40,260 bases of DNA. Origin: Candidatus Moraniibacteriota bacterium. Its GTDB lineage: Bacteria > Patescibacteriota > Minisyncoccia > Moranbacterales > JAPLXC01. The notes under the pieces are model-generated. The model saw only the letters and a list, made by a program, of their open reading frames with translations. It was not told the DNA's origin and did no database searches. Positions 17,057-24,745 of this stretch are shown piece after piece. The first letter of the stretch is position 1; the number at the start of each line of letters is the position of its first letter. The stretch lies in the NCBI GenBank assembly GCA_026396275.1, contig JAPLXC010000003.1, positions 1-40,260 of the forward strand. The letters run 5' to 3'. The position numbers and the translations under genes were made by a program.

Positions 17057-17627
17057 GTTTTTTGGGAATTCGCAGAACATTGAAAACATTAACGGCGACA
17101 AGAAAAAGCAAAAGAAGAAAAATAAGATAGTCGAAAAAATAGCTCCGATAGAAGGCCAAGATATTAAAAACAAGATGAGCAATAGCGGCCAAGCCGAAGG
17201 CCTTTATTATCGTTCCCGACCGCTTTGGATTTCCTGTTGCGATGAAGTATCCCATAAGGCCGGCAGTTGAGGTATGAAGAAGGATAATCTCCACGAGATA
17301 GCGGTAGTGCATTTTCCATTCCGCTCCAATTTGCCATCCAATGAGTGCAATCTCCACCAGAGAAAAACTTAAACCGACTAAAAAAGAAATGAGGAGAAGC
17401 GGCCGGTTCCAGAAGAGCTCTTCGATTCTTTTGGCGATCACGATGTATTTCAGTGTTTCCTCGACTCCAGCGGAAATAATAACAAAAGCAAAAGAGGAAA
17501 TAAAAAGTTCAAGGGTAATGTTTTTGTTTGAAGGGAACAAAAGAAAAACATTGGCGATAATGAATTCCAGCGCCAGTGCTCCCAGCGCCGCAATAATTCC
17601 CCAGAAAAATGATTCAAGATATCTCAT
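17046..17627 (-). CDS. PrsW-like intramembrane protease
   Basis: The 193-residue protein has about six membrane helices. It shows the conserved motifs of the PrsW/CPBP-like metalloprotease superfamily: EETLK at about residue 55, SLVEI at about 88, LLHTSTAGLMGY at about 116 and AHLVFNIL at about 150. The paired Glu and two His-containing helices would bind zinc in the membrane. PrsW cleaves an anti-sigma factor in Bacillus subtilis; the substrate here is unknown, though an ECF sigma factor is encoded 5 kb away. The start codon directly follows the valS stop, so it is co-transcribed with valS. Confidence 0.75.
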   Translation of the reverse strand: MRYLESFFWGIIAALGALALEFIIANVFLLFPSNKNITLELFISSFAFVIISAGVEETLKYIVIAKRIEELFWNRPLLLISFLVGLSFSLVEIALIGWQIGAEWKMHYRYLVEIILLHTSTAGLMGYFIATGNPKRSGTIIKAFGLAAIAHLVFNILAFYRSYFFDYLIFLLLLFLVAVNVFNVLRIPKKLAS

Positions 17628-20305
17628 TTAACCTAAATCTTCTATATGTTTTTTTATCTCGGAAAACTTGGTCTTGGCTTTTCGCAAAGATTCTTTTTGT
17701 CCCTCTATGACTTTTTGAGGAGCTTTTTCAAGAAATTGTTTATTTTTCATCCGGCTTTCAATTCCGGATATGAATTTTTTTAGATTTTCTAATTCTTTCT
17801 TAGCTTTATCCCTTTCTTTCTTAATGTCAACCAATCCTTTGGTAGGTATGTAAATATTTATTCCGGCTACGGTCCTATGAATAGCACTTTTAATTCTTTT
17901 TCCTTCGCTAGTTATTTTGAGCTCTTTTATTCCTGTACGCAAGCTTCTAATGAGATTTTCTTGGGAATGAATCAATGCATAAGTGTTGATTCCTAGATAT
18001 TGCTGGTGGCTTCTGGTATCAATGATAACACTGATTTTTCTGTGGGGCTCAATTTTACTTTCCAGGCGAGCACGGCGGATGGCCTTGATGATTTCTTTTA
18101 CGAGTTCAAAATTTAAAAAATCGGTTTGCGAAGCAGAAGCAATGTTCCAATAATTTTCCTCGGTTGGCCATTTCGTTACCATAAGCAGGTTCTTCTCTCC
18201 GAATTGTTTCCAGACATGCTCGGTAACGAAAGGCATAAAGGGATGCCAAAGCTTTAAGAGGTCCTTTAATACCAGTATTAGAATTTTATTTTTTTCTGGA
18301 GTTTTCTCAAATTTGCTGGCCTCAATGTACCAGTCAGCAAAATCGTTCCAGGTAAATTCCCGCAATTTCTCCCCAGCTTGAGAAAAGCGAAAATTCTCAA
18401 TGTCCTCCCTTGTCTCTTGAATTAAAACAGACATTTTTTGCAATATCCAAAAATCAGCCAAGGTAAGATTGTTTTTTATTATCTTTTCTTGGACACTCTT
18501 TTTATCTGCTAGTCGAAGAACATAACGGCTAATATTCCAAAGCTTATTTGTAAAATTACGAAAGCTTCCAATTTTTTCTTCACTTAATCGAATATCATTT
18601 CCAGGAGTGTTTCCTATAAGAAGCGATAATCTTACTGCATCTGTTCCAAATTTTTCGATTACGTCAGAGTATCAATGCCAGTGCCCTTTGATTTGATCAT
18701 TTTTTTCCCTGATTTATCTAAGACCATTCCATGAAGATAAACTTTTTCAAAGGGAATCTCATTGAGAGCAAATAAGGACATCATAATCATTCGGGAAACC
18801 CAGAGGGTTATAATCTCATAGCCAGTTTCCAGAACCTGGGTAGGATGAAAGCGGAGTAAATCCCCTGATTTTTTTCCATTCCTGAAAAAACCTGGCCAAC
18901 CTAGAGTTGAAAAAGTCCACATTCCAGAAGAAAACCATGTGTCCAACGTATCAGTGTCCTGCTTCCAATTCTTGCCTTTTGGCTTTTTCTCTCCAACATA
19001 AATCTTTTCATTTTTGTACCAAACAGGAATTTGATGTCCAAACCATATTTGGCGACTTATGCACCAGTCGTGCAAATTAGCCATCCAGTTTATATATGTT
19101 CTGAAAAACCTATCCGGGATGAATTTAATTTTTCCTTGCTCGGCCACCTCAATAGCCTTCTCTTTAAGCGATTTGTTCCCTAATCTTTTTATTTTTTTGT
19201 CTACCGCAATAAACCATTGCTTGGATGGTAAGGGTTCAATGGGTGTGCCACACCGGTAGCAAACCGACAAATTATGTTCTATTTCTCTCTCGTTTTTCAA
19301 AAGACCTTGTTTTTTTAGTTTTTTAACTATCATTTCTCTTGCTTCCCGCGCGCTTTTACCCAAGTATTCGCTAAATCCTTCGCGAACTTTTCCATCCTCG
19401 TTAATAACCTTGACTATTTCAAGTTTGTTCCTCTGGGCTAATTGCCAGTCAGCCATAGAATGAGCAGGAGTAACACCTACTGCTCCTGTTCCGAATTTTG
19501 GATCAACACTTTTGTCGGTTACAACTTTTAGCTTAAGAGGAACTCCACAGAAATTGACGGAGTAAACTTTACCAACGTAATCTTTATATCTTTTATCTTT
19601 AGGGTTTACTGCTATCGCCGTGTCTCCGAGTTTTGTCTCCGGTCGGGTGGTGGCGATTGAAATAGGAAAATCTCTGCTATATCTAAAGGTGTAAAGTTTA
19701 GTCTTTTGTGCTTTATAGTCGACCTCGTCATCGGCTAGTGTTGACTGACATCTTGGACACCAGTTAACGATTCTTTCGCCGCGGTAGATTATTCCTGCCT
19801 TATACATATCGACAAACATTCCTTGGACAGCTACTTTTCTTTGCTCATCGAGCGTAAAAGCTTCCCTTGACCAATCCAGGGAAGCTCCCATTTTTCTAGT
19901 CTGGTAAAGGATGGTTTCTTGAGTTTTTCTTAAAAAATCCCAAACTCTTTCAAGAAATTTTTCTTTGCCTAGGTCATAACGCGTTAAACCCTCTTCTTTT
20001 AGCAAGTTTCTTTCCACCACATTTTGAGTGGCGATGGCTGCATGGTCAGTGCCTGGAATCCAAAGAGTTCGAAAGCCCTTCATCCGGTGATAACGAATTA
20101 AAAGATCCTCAATAGCTAACGTGGAAGAATGTCCCAAGTGGAGCTTGTCAGTAATATTAGGAGGGGGCAAAACAATGGTAAATGAAGTAGCATTCCTGGA
20201 TATGTCTAAATTATCTGGGTTGAAATATCCCGATTTTTCCCACTCTTCGTAGATTTTATCCTCCACCTTTTTAGGATCGTAAGTTTTCGGAAGTTCTTTT
20301 TTCAT
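17628..20305 (-). CDS. valS: Valyl-tRNA synthetase, interrupted by a frameshift
   Basis: This enzyme charges tRNA-Val, and about 892 residues are encoded across two frames. The N-terminal part (20305 to 18659) holds the class I HIGH motif as HLGH (about residue 57), the editing domain, the anticodon-approach segment CISRQIWFGHQIPVWY and the KMSKS loop as KMIKS. After GTGIDTL the frame reaches TAA at 18662-18660. Reading continues in another frame as VIEKFGTDAVRLSLLIGNTPGND, through the anticodon-binding domain to the C-terminal coiled coil ending at 17628. One base appears to be missing near 18665. A homopolymer or slippery site is not evident, so sequencing error or a real mutation is likelier than programmed frameshifting. 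KMIKS instead of KMSKS is also unusual. Confidence 0.9.
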
Positions 20306-20399
20306 CCCGGTAGTAGAAATTTGACTAATTATTCCGGTAGTTTTTTGATTTTTCTTCCAGAAAAATCGGTCAAATTTTCACTACCGGGCATGCTTTAAT
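20306..20399 (-). promoter_or_regulatory. Structured valS leader with mutually exclusive stems
   Basis: On the minus strand the 5' arm CCCGGTAGT (20380-20388) plus AAATTTGAC (20369-20377) can pair with GTCAAATTT (20317-20325) plus ACTACCGGG (20306-20314), the last directly abutting the valS ATG. The same 5' arm can instead pair with a second ACTACCGG (20334-20341). A nested 8-base-pair hairpin GATTTTTC/GAAAAATC (20347-20367) brings the arms together in both folds. One fold buries the valS start region and the other frees it. No T-box motif is present. Confidence 0.7.
20329..20391 (-). CDS. Upstream ORF in the valS leader, 20 codons
   Basis: The ORF runs from ATG at 20391 to TAA at 20329-20331 and encodes MPGSENLTDF then SGRKIKKLPE. 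It begins about 8 bases after the predicted transcription start. A ribosome on it would cover the 5' arm and the nested hairpin, and its stop lies between the two competing ACTACCGG copies. It contains no valine codons, so classical attenuation by valyl-tRNA supply is not indicated. Whether it is translated cannot be told from sequence. Confidence 0.4.
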   Translation of the reverse strand: MPGSENLTDFSGRKIKKLPE

Positions 20400-20405
20400 C
20401 GTAGC

Positions 20406-20411
20406 ATTATA
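20406..20411 (-). promoter_or_regulatory. valS -10 box
   Basis: A perfect TATAAT on the minus strand, directly after the terminator of the preceding gene. The -35 region is weak (TTTTTC or similar). It predicts transcription from about 20399. Confidence 0.6.
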
Positions 20412-20433
20412 GAAGGATTTTTTCAAATGAAAA

Positions 20434-20460
20434 AAGGCAGATGGAGCAATCACCTGCCTT
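20434..20460 (-). terminator. Terminator after the gene at 20471
   Basis: AAGGCAGGTG pairs with CATCTGCCTT (minus strand) across a 7-base loop and is followed by TTTTC. Confidence 0.85.
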
Positions 20461-20470
20461 ATAAAGTTTT

Positions 20471-20902
20471 TTATTCGTAGTAGCCCATTTTTAATAATTC
20501 CTTGTATGTATGGACTCGCTCAATAGGATAAACAAGTATGGGACTTCTATCAAGCTCGCTTGTTTTTAAAATACTTTTATACAAGCCAGTCCTCTTTTTC
20601 ACATAGTAATTCCATTTTTTCGGATCCAGTAACGCGCAGAATATCCCTTCTATTTTAACTCCTTTACCATAAGCAGTTCTACCCGGCATCTTTATGAATC
20701 CGGCTATTAATTGTTTTCCAATTCTAGGTCCTTTTATAACATCCCCTATTGACAAGCCGTTAACTTTAAGAGTATCGACCAGAATGGCTGCTTCTTTCTC
20801 AATAAATTTCCCCCCGTGTTTTATTAAAGTTTCCGCTATCCTTATCCTCTTAGATTTTTCAAATGCCTCAATAAGATAATTTAAAAAGGATTCTTTTCTC
20901 AT
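20471..20902 (-). CDS. Conserved-looking protein of unknown function
   Basis: The 143-residue basic protein has an N-terminal helical part (FLNYLIEAFEKSKRIRIAETLIKHGG) and a C-terminal alpha/beta-like part (KVNGLSIGDVIKGPRIGKQLIAGFIKMPGRTAYGKG). It has no signal peptide or membrane helix. I do not recognise the family. The start is fixed by AAAGGAGGTC just before the ATG. A near-consensus promoter lies 115 bases upstream, giving a long leader, and a terminator follows, so it is a well-expressed single-gene unit. Confidence 0.8.
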   Translation of the reverse strand: MRKESFLNYLIEAFEKSKRIRIAETLIKHGGKFIEKEAAILVDTLKVNGLSIGDVIKGPRIGKQLIAGFIKMPGRTAYGKGVKIEGIFCALLDPKKWNYYVKKRTGLYKSILKTSELDRSPILVYPIERVHTYKELLKMGYYE

Positions 20903-21015
20903 TCTGACCTCCTTTTATTACTGAAGAATTGCCCATAATGGGTTGTTTCCTTCTCATTGTTTATAAAAGAACTATCCCAATCTAACAACTGCCCCGCCCT
21001 CGCAATTATCAAGTC

Positions 21016-21043
21016 ATTATAGAAAATTTAGACATTTTGTCAA
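21016..21043 (-). promoter_or_regulatory. Strong promoter of the gene at 20471
   Basis: On the minus strand TTGACA (21038-21043), 16 bases, TATAAT (21016-21021). The leader from about 21009 to 20903 is roughly 107 bases, contains a GC-rich patch (GCGAGGGCGGGGC) and CCCATTATGGG, and ends in a strong Shine-Dalgarno. Confidence 0.85.
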
Positions 21044-21077
21044 TATTTAAAATTTAAAACAGACCCGAATCAATCGT

Positions 21078-21107
21078 TTCATTATACTGCGGCCGCAGTA
21101 TAATGAA
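21078..21107. repeat. Perfect 30-bp palindrome after tsaD
   Basis: TTCATTATACTGCGG followed at once by its exact reverse complement. It contains TATAAT on both strands and a central GCGGCCGC. It lies between the tsaD stop and the next promoter. It could end tsaD transcripts as a hairpin or be a dimer-binding site; there is no T run. Confidence 0.9.
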
Positions 21108-21119
21108 TTATTGCCTGAA

Positions 21120-22259
21120 CTATTTCAACTTTAAATTGGCGTCCGGTTGGAGGGTTTTCCAGCTTGAAAGCGCTTTTTTCTTTTGGGTTACGGTCATATA
21201 TTTCCAGCGATAATATCCGGCGGCGGCGATCATGGCGGCGTTGTCGATGGAGTATCTGATATCTGGTATTTTGTATATGGTATTCGGATAGTATCTACGT
21301 AGATTGTTACGTAACTGGTTACGTAACTCGATGTTTGCTGACACTCCGCCAGCAAGCATTATGGTTTTAGGGCAGTAGATTTTGGCAGCTTTCAGGGTTT
21401 TGGAAATTAAAACATCAACCACTGCTTGCTGGAATTCGGCGCACAATATAGCTTTTAGTTTATAGTTTATAGTTTTTAGTTTTTTAGTTTCATACAAAAC
21501 CGCGGTTTTGAGGCCGGAGAAGGAAAAGTTTAGATTATTTGAATTAATCATTGGGCGGGGCAAGCGAAAGAATTTTGAATTTTGAATTTTGAATTTTGAA
21601 TTTGTTTCAGATTTAGGATTTATAACTTGAGATTTCCATTGCGAAGCAAACTTTGCAATGGCTGGTCCTCCCGGATAACCCAATCCCAAAATCCTTGCTA
21701 CCTTGTCAAACGCTTCTCCAGCAGCGTCGTCCAGTGTCTCGCCGATAATTTCGTAGTCCAAATGTTTTTTCATCAAAATCAATTGCGTATGCCCGCCGGA
21801 GACGACCAGACATAAAATTGGAAATTTTATGTCTGAGCTTCTAAGCTTCTTAGCTTTATTAGATTTTGAATTTACGCTAATAAAATTGGCGTAAATGTGC
21901 CCTTCAATATGATGAATTCCCAGAAGCGGTTTTTTCCAAACGTAAGCCAGAGTTTTGGCAACATTTGTTCCGATAAGAAGCGCCGGTATAAGGCCGGGTC
22001 CTCGGGTGACGGTGATTAAATCAATGTCATGCGGTTTGATGCCCGCCTCTTTAAAGGCAAGATTTATAACCAGGATGATGTTTTTCAGATGTTCTCGGGC
22101 AGCAAGATTAGGCACCACGCCGCCCCAGCGGGCATGAATTTTAGTTTGCGATGAAACAATATTAGACAGGACTTTCAATTTACCTTTGCCGGCTTTTATC
22201 ACTGAAGCAGCTGTCTCGTCGCAGGAGGTCTCAATGCCAAGAATGGTAGTAATGGACAT
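21120..22259 (-). CDS. tsaD: tRNA N6-adenosine threonylcarbamoyltransferase TsaD
   Basis: TsaD transfers threonylcarbamoyl to A37 of ANN-decoding tRNAs. The 379 residues exceed the usual 335-345. The N-terminus ILGIETSCDETAASV, the metal-binding HHIEGH at about residue 119, the SGGHTQL segment, the GEAFDKVARILGLGYPGGP segment and the final DNAAMIAAAGYYR are all present. The extra length comes from inserts encoded by short-word repeats: near residues 126-140, near 208-230 (NPKSETNSKFKIQNSKF) and near 257-270 (KKLKTINYKLKA). Each lies between conserved blocks. A TATAAT ends eight bases before the ATG, predicting a leaderless or nearly leaderless mRNA. Confidence 0.95.
   Translation of the reverse strand: MSITTILGIETSCDETAASVIKAGKGKLKVLSNIVSSQTKIHARWGGVVPNLAAREHLKNIILVINLAFKEAGIKPHDIDLITVTRGPGLIPALLIGTNVAKTLAYVWKKPLLGIHHIEGHIYANFISVNSKSNKAKKLRSSDIKFPILCLVVSGGHTQLILMKKHLDYEIIGETLDDAAGEAFDKVARILGLGYPGGPAIAKFASQWKSQVINPKSETNSKFKIQNSKFFRLPRPMINSNNLNFSFSGLKTAVLYETKKLKTINYKLKAILCAEFQQAVVDVLISKTLKAAKIYCPKTIMLAGGVSANIELRNQLRNNLRRYYPNTIYKIPDIRYSIDNAAMIAAAGYYRWKYMTVTQKKKALSSWKTLQPDANLKLK
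21451..21491. repeat. TTTAGTT/TTTATAG word repeat inside tsaD
   Basis: Repeated words TTTTAGT and TTTATAG encode the Lys-rich loop near residues 257-270 of TsaD. The repeat is not seen in conserved TsaD regions on either side. Confidence 0.65.
21571..21640. repeat. TTTTGAA heptamer array inside tsaD
   Basis: Four tandem TTTTGAA units (21573-21600) followed by looser words (GATTTAGGATTTATAACTTG). On the coding strand they specify NPKSETNSKFKIQNSKF, an insert absent from the conserved TsaD core. Confidence 0.8.
21824..21890. repeat. AGCTTCT/TTAGCTT word repeat inside tsaD
   Basis: Words such as AGCTTCTAAGCTTCTTAGC (also used in the intergenic hairpin at 24684-24729) plus a GATTTTGAATTTACG stretch. 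They encode a variable loop (NSKSNKAKKLRSSD) just after the HIEGH metal-binding motif region. Confidence 0.6.
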
Positions 22260-22267
22260 TTTTTTGG

Positions 22268-22273
22268 ATTATA
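22268..22273 (-). promoter_or_regulatory. tsaD -10 box
   Basis: TATAAT on the minus strand, eight bases before the tsaD ATG. A second TATAAT at 22285-22290 would give a leader of about 18 bases. No strong -35 box accompanies either. Confidence 0.55.
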
Positions 22274-22340
22274 ATAACATTGATATTATAACACGCTGAA
22301 GATATTTGAACGCAAGAAATACCTGCTGATTGGCAAAGTG

Positions 22341-22346
22341 TAAAAT
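22341..22346 (+). promoter_or_regulatory. Sigma factor gene -10 box
   Basis: TAAAAT ends nine bases before the ATG at 22356. No clear -35 box was seen. It predicts a leader of only two or three bases. Confidence 0.45.
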
Positions 22347-22355
22347 CACAACTAT

Positions 22356-22985
22356 ATGGCAAAAAGGAAAAAAAGTCAAAAATTATCTTTTTCTTGGAAA
22401 ACGGACGAGCGAGAAAACCTGGAGGAGCTAAGCGACAGCAAGCTGGTGGCGCTGGCGCTCAAGAAAATTCCTCCGGCCTCTCAAGAAATTGTCAGGAGGT
22501 ACCAGAAAAAGCTTTTCGCGTACCTTTATCATCTGGTAGGTAATAAAGAAGAGGTCGAGGATATCCTGCAAAACGTTTTTATTAAAGTTTACGGAAATCT
22601 CTCCCACTTTGACAAGAGTAAGAAATTTTCTTCCTGGATATACAGAATTGCCCATAATGAGGCGGTTAATATTCTAAAAAAAAGAGGAAGAAGACGCCTT
22701 GTTTCTCTGGAAGATATTTCTACCAGCAAAGATAAATTGGAAACCAGTAGCAGCGAGAAATCACCCATTGACTCCTGGATAAATAAAGAATTAAAAAAAG
22801 AAGTGCAGATTGCTATTGATAGATTGCCCAGCAAATACAAAGAGGTTTTAATTTTGCGCTATTTCCTTGACAAATCATACGAAGAAATGAGCGAGATTTT
22901 GGGAAAGCCGGTAAATACTGTCGGCACGCTTTTAAACCGCGCGCGCAAAAAACTCTTGCAGATTATAAGGGCGTCATGGAAGTGA
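22356..22985 (+). CDS. RNA polymerase ECF-type sigma factor
   Basis: The 209-residue protein has sigma region 2 at about 50-115 (YLYHLVGNKEEVEDILQNVFIKVYGNL, then FSSWIYRIAHNEAVNILKK) and region 4 at about 148-205 (LPSKYKEVLILRYFLDKSYEEMSEILGKPVNTVGTLLNRARKKL). The N-terminal 45 residues are a Lys/Glu-rich extension. The C-terminus ends with region 4, so it is not one of the long ECF types. No anti-sigma gene is adjacent. A PrsW-like protease, a class known to activate ECF sigmas by cleaving anti-sigma factors, is encoded at 17046, but any link is speculation. Confidence 0.93.
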   Translation: MAKRKKSQKLSFSWKTDERENLEELSDSKLVALALKKIPPASQEIVRRYQKKLFAYLYHLVGNKEEVEDILQNVFIKVYGNLSHFDKSKKFSSWIYRIAHNEAVNILKKRGRRRLVSLEDISTSKDKLETSSSEKSPIDSWINKELKKEVQIAIDRLPSKYKEVLILRYFLDKSYEEMSEILGKPVNTVGTLLNRARKKLLQIIRASWK

Positions 22986-22988
22986 TAC

Positions 22989-23017
22989 TTGAATAACAAG
23001 GAAATTACTGGTATTAT
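22989..23017 (+). promoter_or_regulatory. tRNA-Glu (and DedA) promoter
   Basis: TTGAAT (22989-22994), 17 bases, TATTAT (23012-23017), with TGG before the -10 as an extended element. The word CTGGTATTATT is shared with the tRNA-Lys cluster promoter. Transcription should start near 23024. Confidence 0.85.
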
Positions 23018-23035
23018 TACTCATACTCAAAAAAC

Positions 23036-23111
23036 GCCGCGTTCGTCTAGTCCGGCCTAGGACGCCAGGTTTTCATCCTGGAAATCATGGGTTCGAATCC
23101 CATACGCGGTA
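23036..23111 (+). tRNA. tRNA-Glu (anticodon TTC)
   Basis: The acceptor GCCGCGT pairs with ACGCGGT (one G-U pair). The anticodon stem CCAGG/CCTGG encloses TTTTCAT with anticodon TTC, and the T arm is ATGGGTTCGAATCCCAT. The discriminator is A at 23111 and CCA is not encoded. The DedA start codon begins at 23114, only two bases later. Confidence 0.95.
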
Positions 23112-23113
23112 CA

Positions 23114-23731
23114 ATGGAACAAACGGGACAACAAATCTTTCAATTTCTCTCCCACTATGGCTACTGGATAATGCTTCCCTTGATGATTATTGAAGGACCA
23201 GTGGCAACTTTAATCGCGGCGATGCTAGCGTCACTCGGCGCTTTTAATGCTTTTGTCGTTTTAATATTATCCATCGCCGGAGATATGATTGGGGATGTCA
23301 TATTGTACGGCTTAGGATACAAATACGGAATGGGTTTCGTTAAACGGGCCGGAAAGTATATTGGGATAACGGAAAACTTGGTATTGCGAATGGAGAAATA
23401 TTTTACGCGCCACGGCGGGAAAACCATTTTTGCCGTGAAGTCCACCACTGGCCTCTGCTGGGCGACTTTCACCGCAGCCGGAATTGTTAAAATGAATTTT
23501 AAAAAATTCGTGCTTTATTCATTTCTGGGCGGAGTTGTCTGGAGCGGTTTTTTAGTGGCGGTGGGATATTTTTATGGTTACCTCTGGCGGGAAATCGCCA
23601 AATCAATCAAATGGATCGGATGGGCGGTAACAATCATCGCGATCATTACTTTTGCACTCATTACTTTCTATAAAAAATGGCGGGCAAAAAAATTGCTGAC
23701 CGAAAATAATAATAGCGAGAATAAAAGTTAA
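23114..23731 (+). CDS. DedA-family membrane protein
   Basis: The 205-residue protein has about five hydrophobic segments and the DedA/SNARE-associated (VTT) pattern: an early re-entrant region with IEGPVATLIAAMLASLGAF, a central GDMIGDVILYGLGYKYG and FTRHGGKTIFAVKSTTGLCWATFTAAG. DedA proteins act as lipid or undecaprenyl-phosphate scramblases. I chose ATG at 23114 (MEQTGQQIFQF); an in-frame ATG at 23087 lies inside tRNA-Glu and would translate tRNA sequence. There is no room for a Shine-Dalgarno outside the tRNA. RNase Z cleavage of the shared transcript would free an mRNA with a two-base leader. Confidence 0.88.
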   Translation: MEQTGQQIFQFLSHYGYWIMLPLMIIEGPVATLIAAMLASLGAFNAFVVLILSIAGDMIGDVILYGLGYKYGMGFVKRAGKYIGITENLVLRMEKYFTRHGGKTIFAVKSTTGLCWATFTAAGIVKMNFKKFVLYSFLGGVVWSGFLVAVGYFYGYLWREIAKSIKWIGWAVTIIAIITFALITFYKKWRAKKLLTENNNSENKS

Positions 23732-23808
23732 ATCTTCCGTTATAATATGTCAAATTTCCGCATATGCAGAAAATGATATATTTTTATTTTGGTCAGTACC
23801 TTGCTTTC

Positions 23809-23837
23809 TTGCCCAAAATCGCGGAAAGCACTAAAAT
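23809..23837 (+). promoter_or_regulatory. Promoter of the alpha/beta hydrolase gene
   Basis: TTGCCC (23809-23814), 17 bases, TAAAAT (23832-23837), then ATG nine bases later. The leader would be two or three bases. A near-palindrome TTTCCGCAT/ATGCAGAAA lies upstream at 23755-23772 and might be an operator. Confidence 0.65.
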
Positions 23838-23846
23838 TCCTATTGT

Positions 23847-24677
23847 ATGGAAGAAAAGATAAAAAAAGCCATTAGGACCATAAAGGAAACTCTTTTTGTT
23901 GATCCGAAACTTTTATACGAAAAGGAGCGGCATTTAGTTAATCAGCCGTTTTACTTTGAAGGTATCAATGGCAAGGCAGTGCTTTTAATTCATGGCTGGA
24001 GCTCGGTTCCTTATGAAGTGAGGCGTTTGGGAAAATATCTGAATGAAAACGGCTACACGGCCTCCGGACCAATGCTTCGCGGCCACGGGACAGTACCCAA
24101 AGATTTGGAGAATGTGAAGTGGGCTGATTGGCTGGAGGATGTCGAAAAGTCATACCTAGAACTTAGAAATAAGTTTGACAAGGTGTATGTTGGAGGAACT
24201 TCAATTGGCGCGAACTTAGCAATTTTTTTGGCTTCCAGACACCCGGAAATTTCAGGACTTGTCCTTATGGCGACGCCCTATAAATTGCGAATCGAAAAAA
24301 TTTCGCTTTTCTTCGCCAAGATCCTTCGCAAATTCAGGCGTTACAATAAGAAATTTTATCCGCCTACCTTTGGCGTCTCGACGACTCTGACAAGAATAAT
24401 TTCCTATCAAACTTATCCAGTTGATAGCGCACTGGAAACGTTTAACTTGGTGAAAGCATCACGAGAAAAAATTCCTCTCGTTACCCAGCCCTGTTTTTTG
24501 CTCCAGTCATCAAGCGATCATATTGTTTCCAGAAACAATATGGATTCCATTTACAACAAAATCGCTTCTAAAATTAAAAAGAAACAGTACATTCACCGAG
24601 CCTATCACACTTTCATTTCGGACATTAAGAATGAGCATGTGTTTGAGGACATACTCAATTTTCTCAACGAAAATTGA
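23847..24677 (+). CDS. Alpha/beta hydrolase, carboxylesterase/monoacylglycerol lipase type
   Basis: The 276-residue cytosolic serine hydrolase has the oxyanion segment LLIHGWSS (about 46-53), the nucleophile elbow GGTSIGA with Ser119, Asp224 in SSSDHIV and His254 in AYHTF. The fold and the lid sequence after MATPY resemble the Est30/monoacylglycerol lipase group. The substrate is not predictable. It precedes a glycosyltransferase by a word-repeat hairpin rather than being tightly coupled to it. Confidence 0.88.
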   Translation: MEEKIKKAIRTIKETLFVDPKLLYEKERHLVNQPFYFEGINGKAVLLIHGWSSVPYEVRRLGKYLNENGYTASGPMLRGHGTVPKDLENVKWADWLEDVEKSYLELRNKFDKVYVGGTSIGANLAIFLASRHPEISGLVLMATPYKLRIEKISLFFAKILRKFRRYNKKFYPPTFGVSTTLTRIISYQTYPVDSALETFNLVKASREKIPLVTQPCFLLQSSSDHIVSRNNMDSIYNKIASKIKKKQYIHRAYHTFISDIKNEHVFEDILNFLNEN

Positions 24678-24683
24678 GAAGCT

Positions 24684-24729
24684 TATTAGCTTCTTAGGTT
24701 TTTAGTCCTAATGAGCTAAAAAGCTAATT
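24684..24729. repeat. Imperfect hairpin of AGCTTATTAG words
   Basis: The left arm (24684-24705) and right arm (24708-24729) are inverted and match at 17 of 22 positions with a 2-base loop. Words TTAGCTT and CTAAAAAGC recur. It fills the gap between the hydrolase and the glycosyltransferase. Confidence 0.65.
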
Positions 24730-24745
24730 CCTAAAAAGCCAAGCT

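Noticed and set aside
18659-20305. Programmed frameshifting in valS
   Set aside because: The junction has no slippery heptamer, the stop is a plain TAA and no stimulatory stem is evident; error or mutation is more economical.
20306-20411. T-box riboswitch before valS
   Set aside because: The conserved T-box antiterminator motif and a terminator stem are absent, and the leader is too short; the paired arms instead mask the start codon.
21573-21600. CRISPR-like or microsatellite array in tsaD
   Set aside because: Units are 7 bases with no spacers, so it is not CRISPR; it is reported instead as a coding heptamer repeat.
23087-23113. Earlier ATG for the DedA gene
   Set aside because: This ATG falls within the T arm of tRNA-Glu, so the first nine codons would be tRNA sequence.
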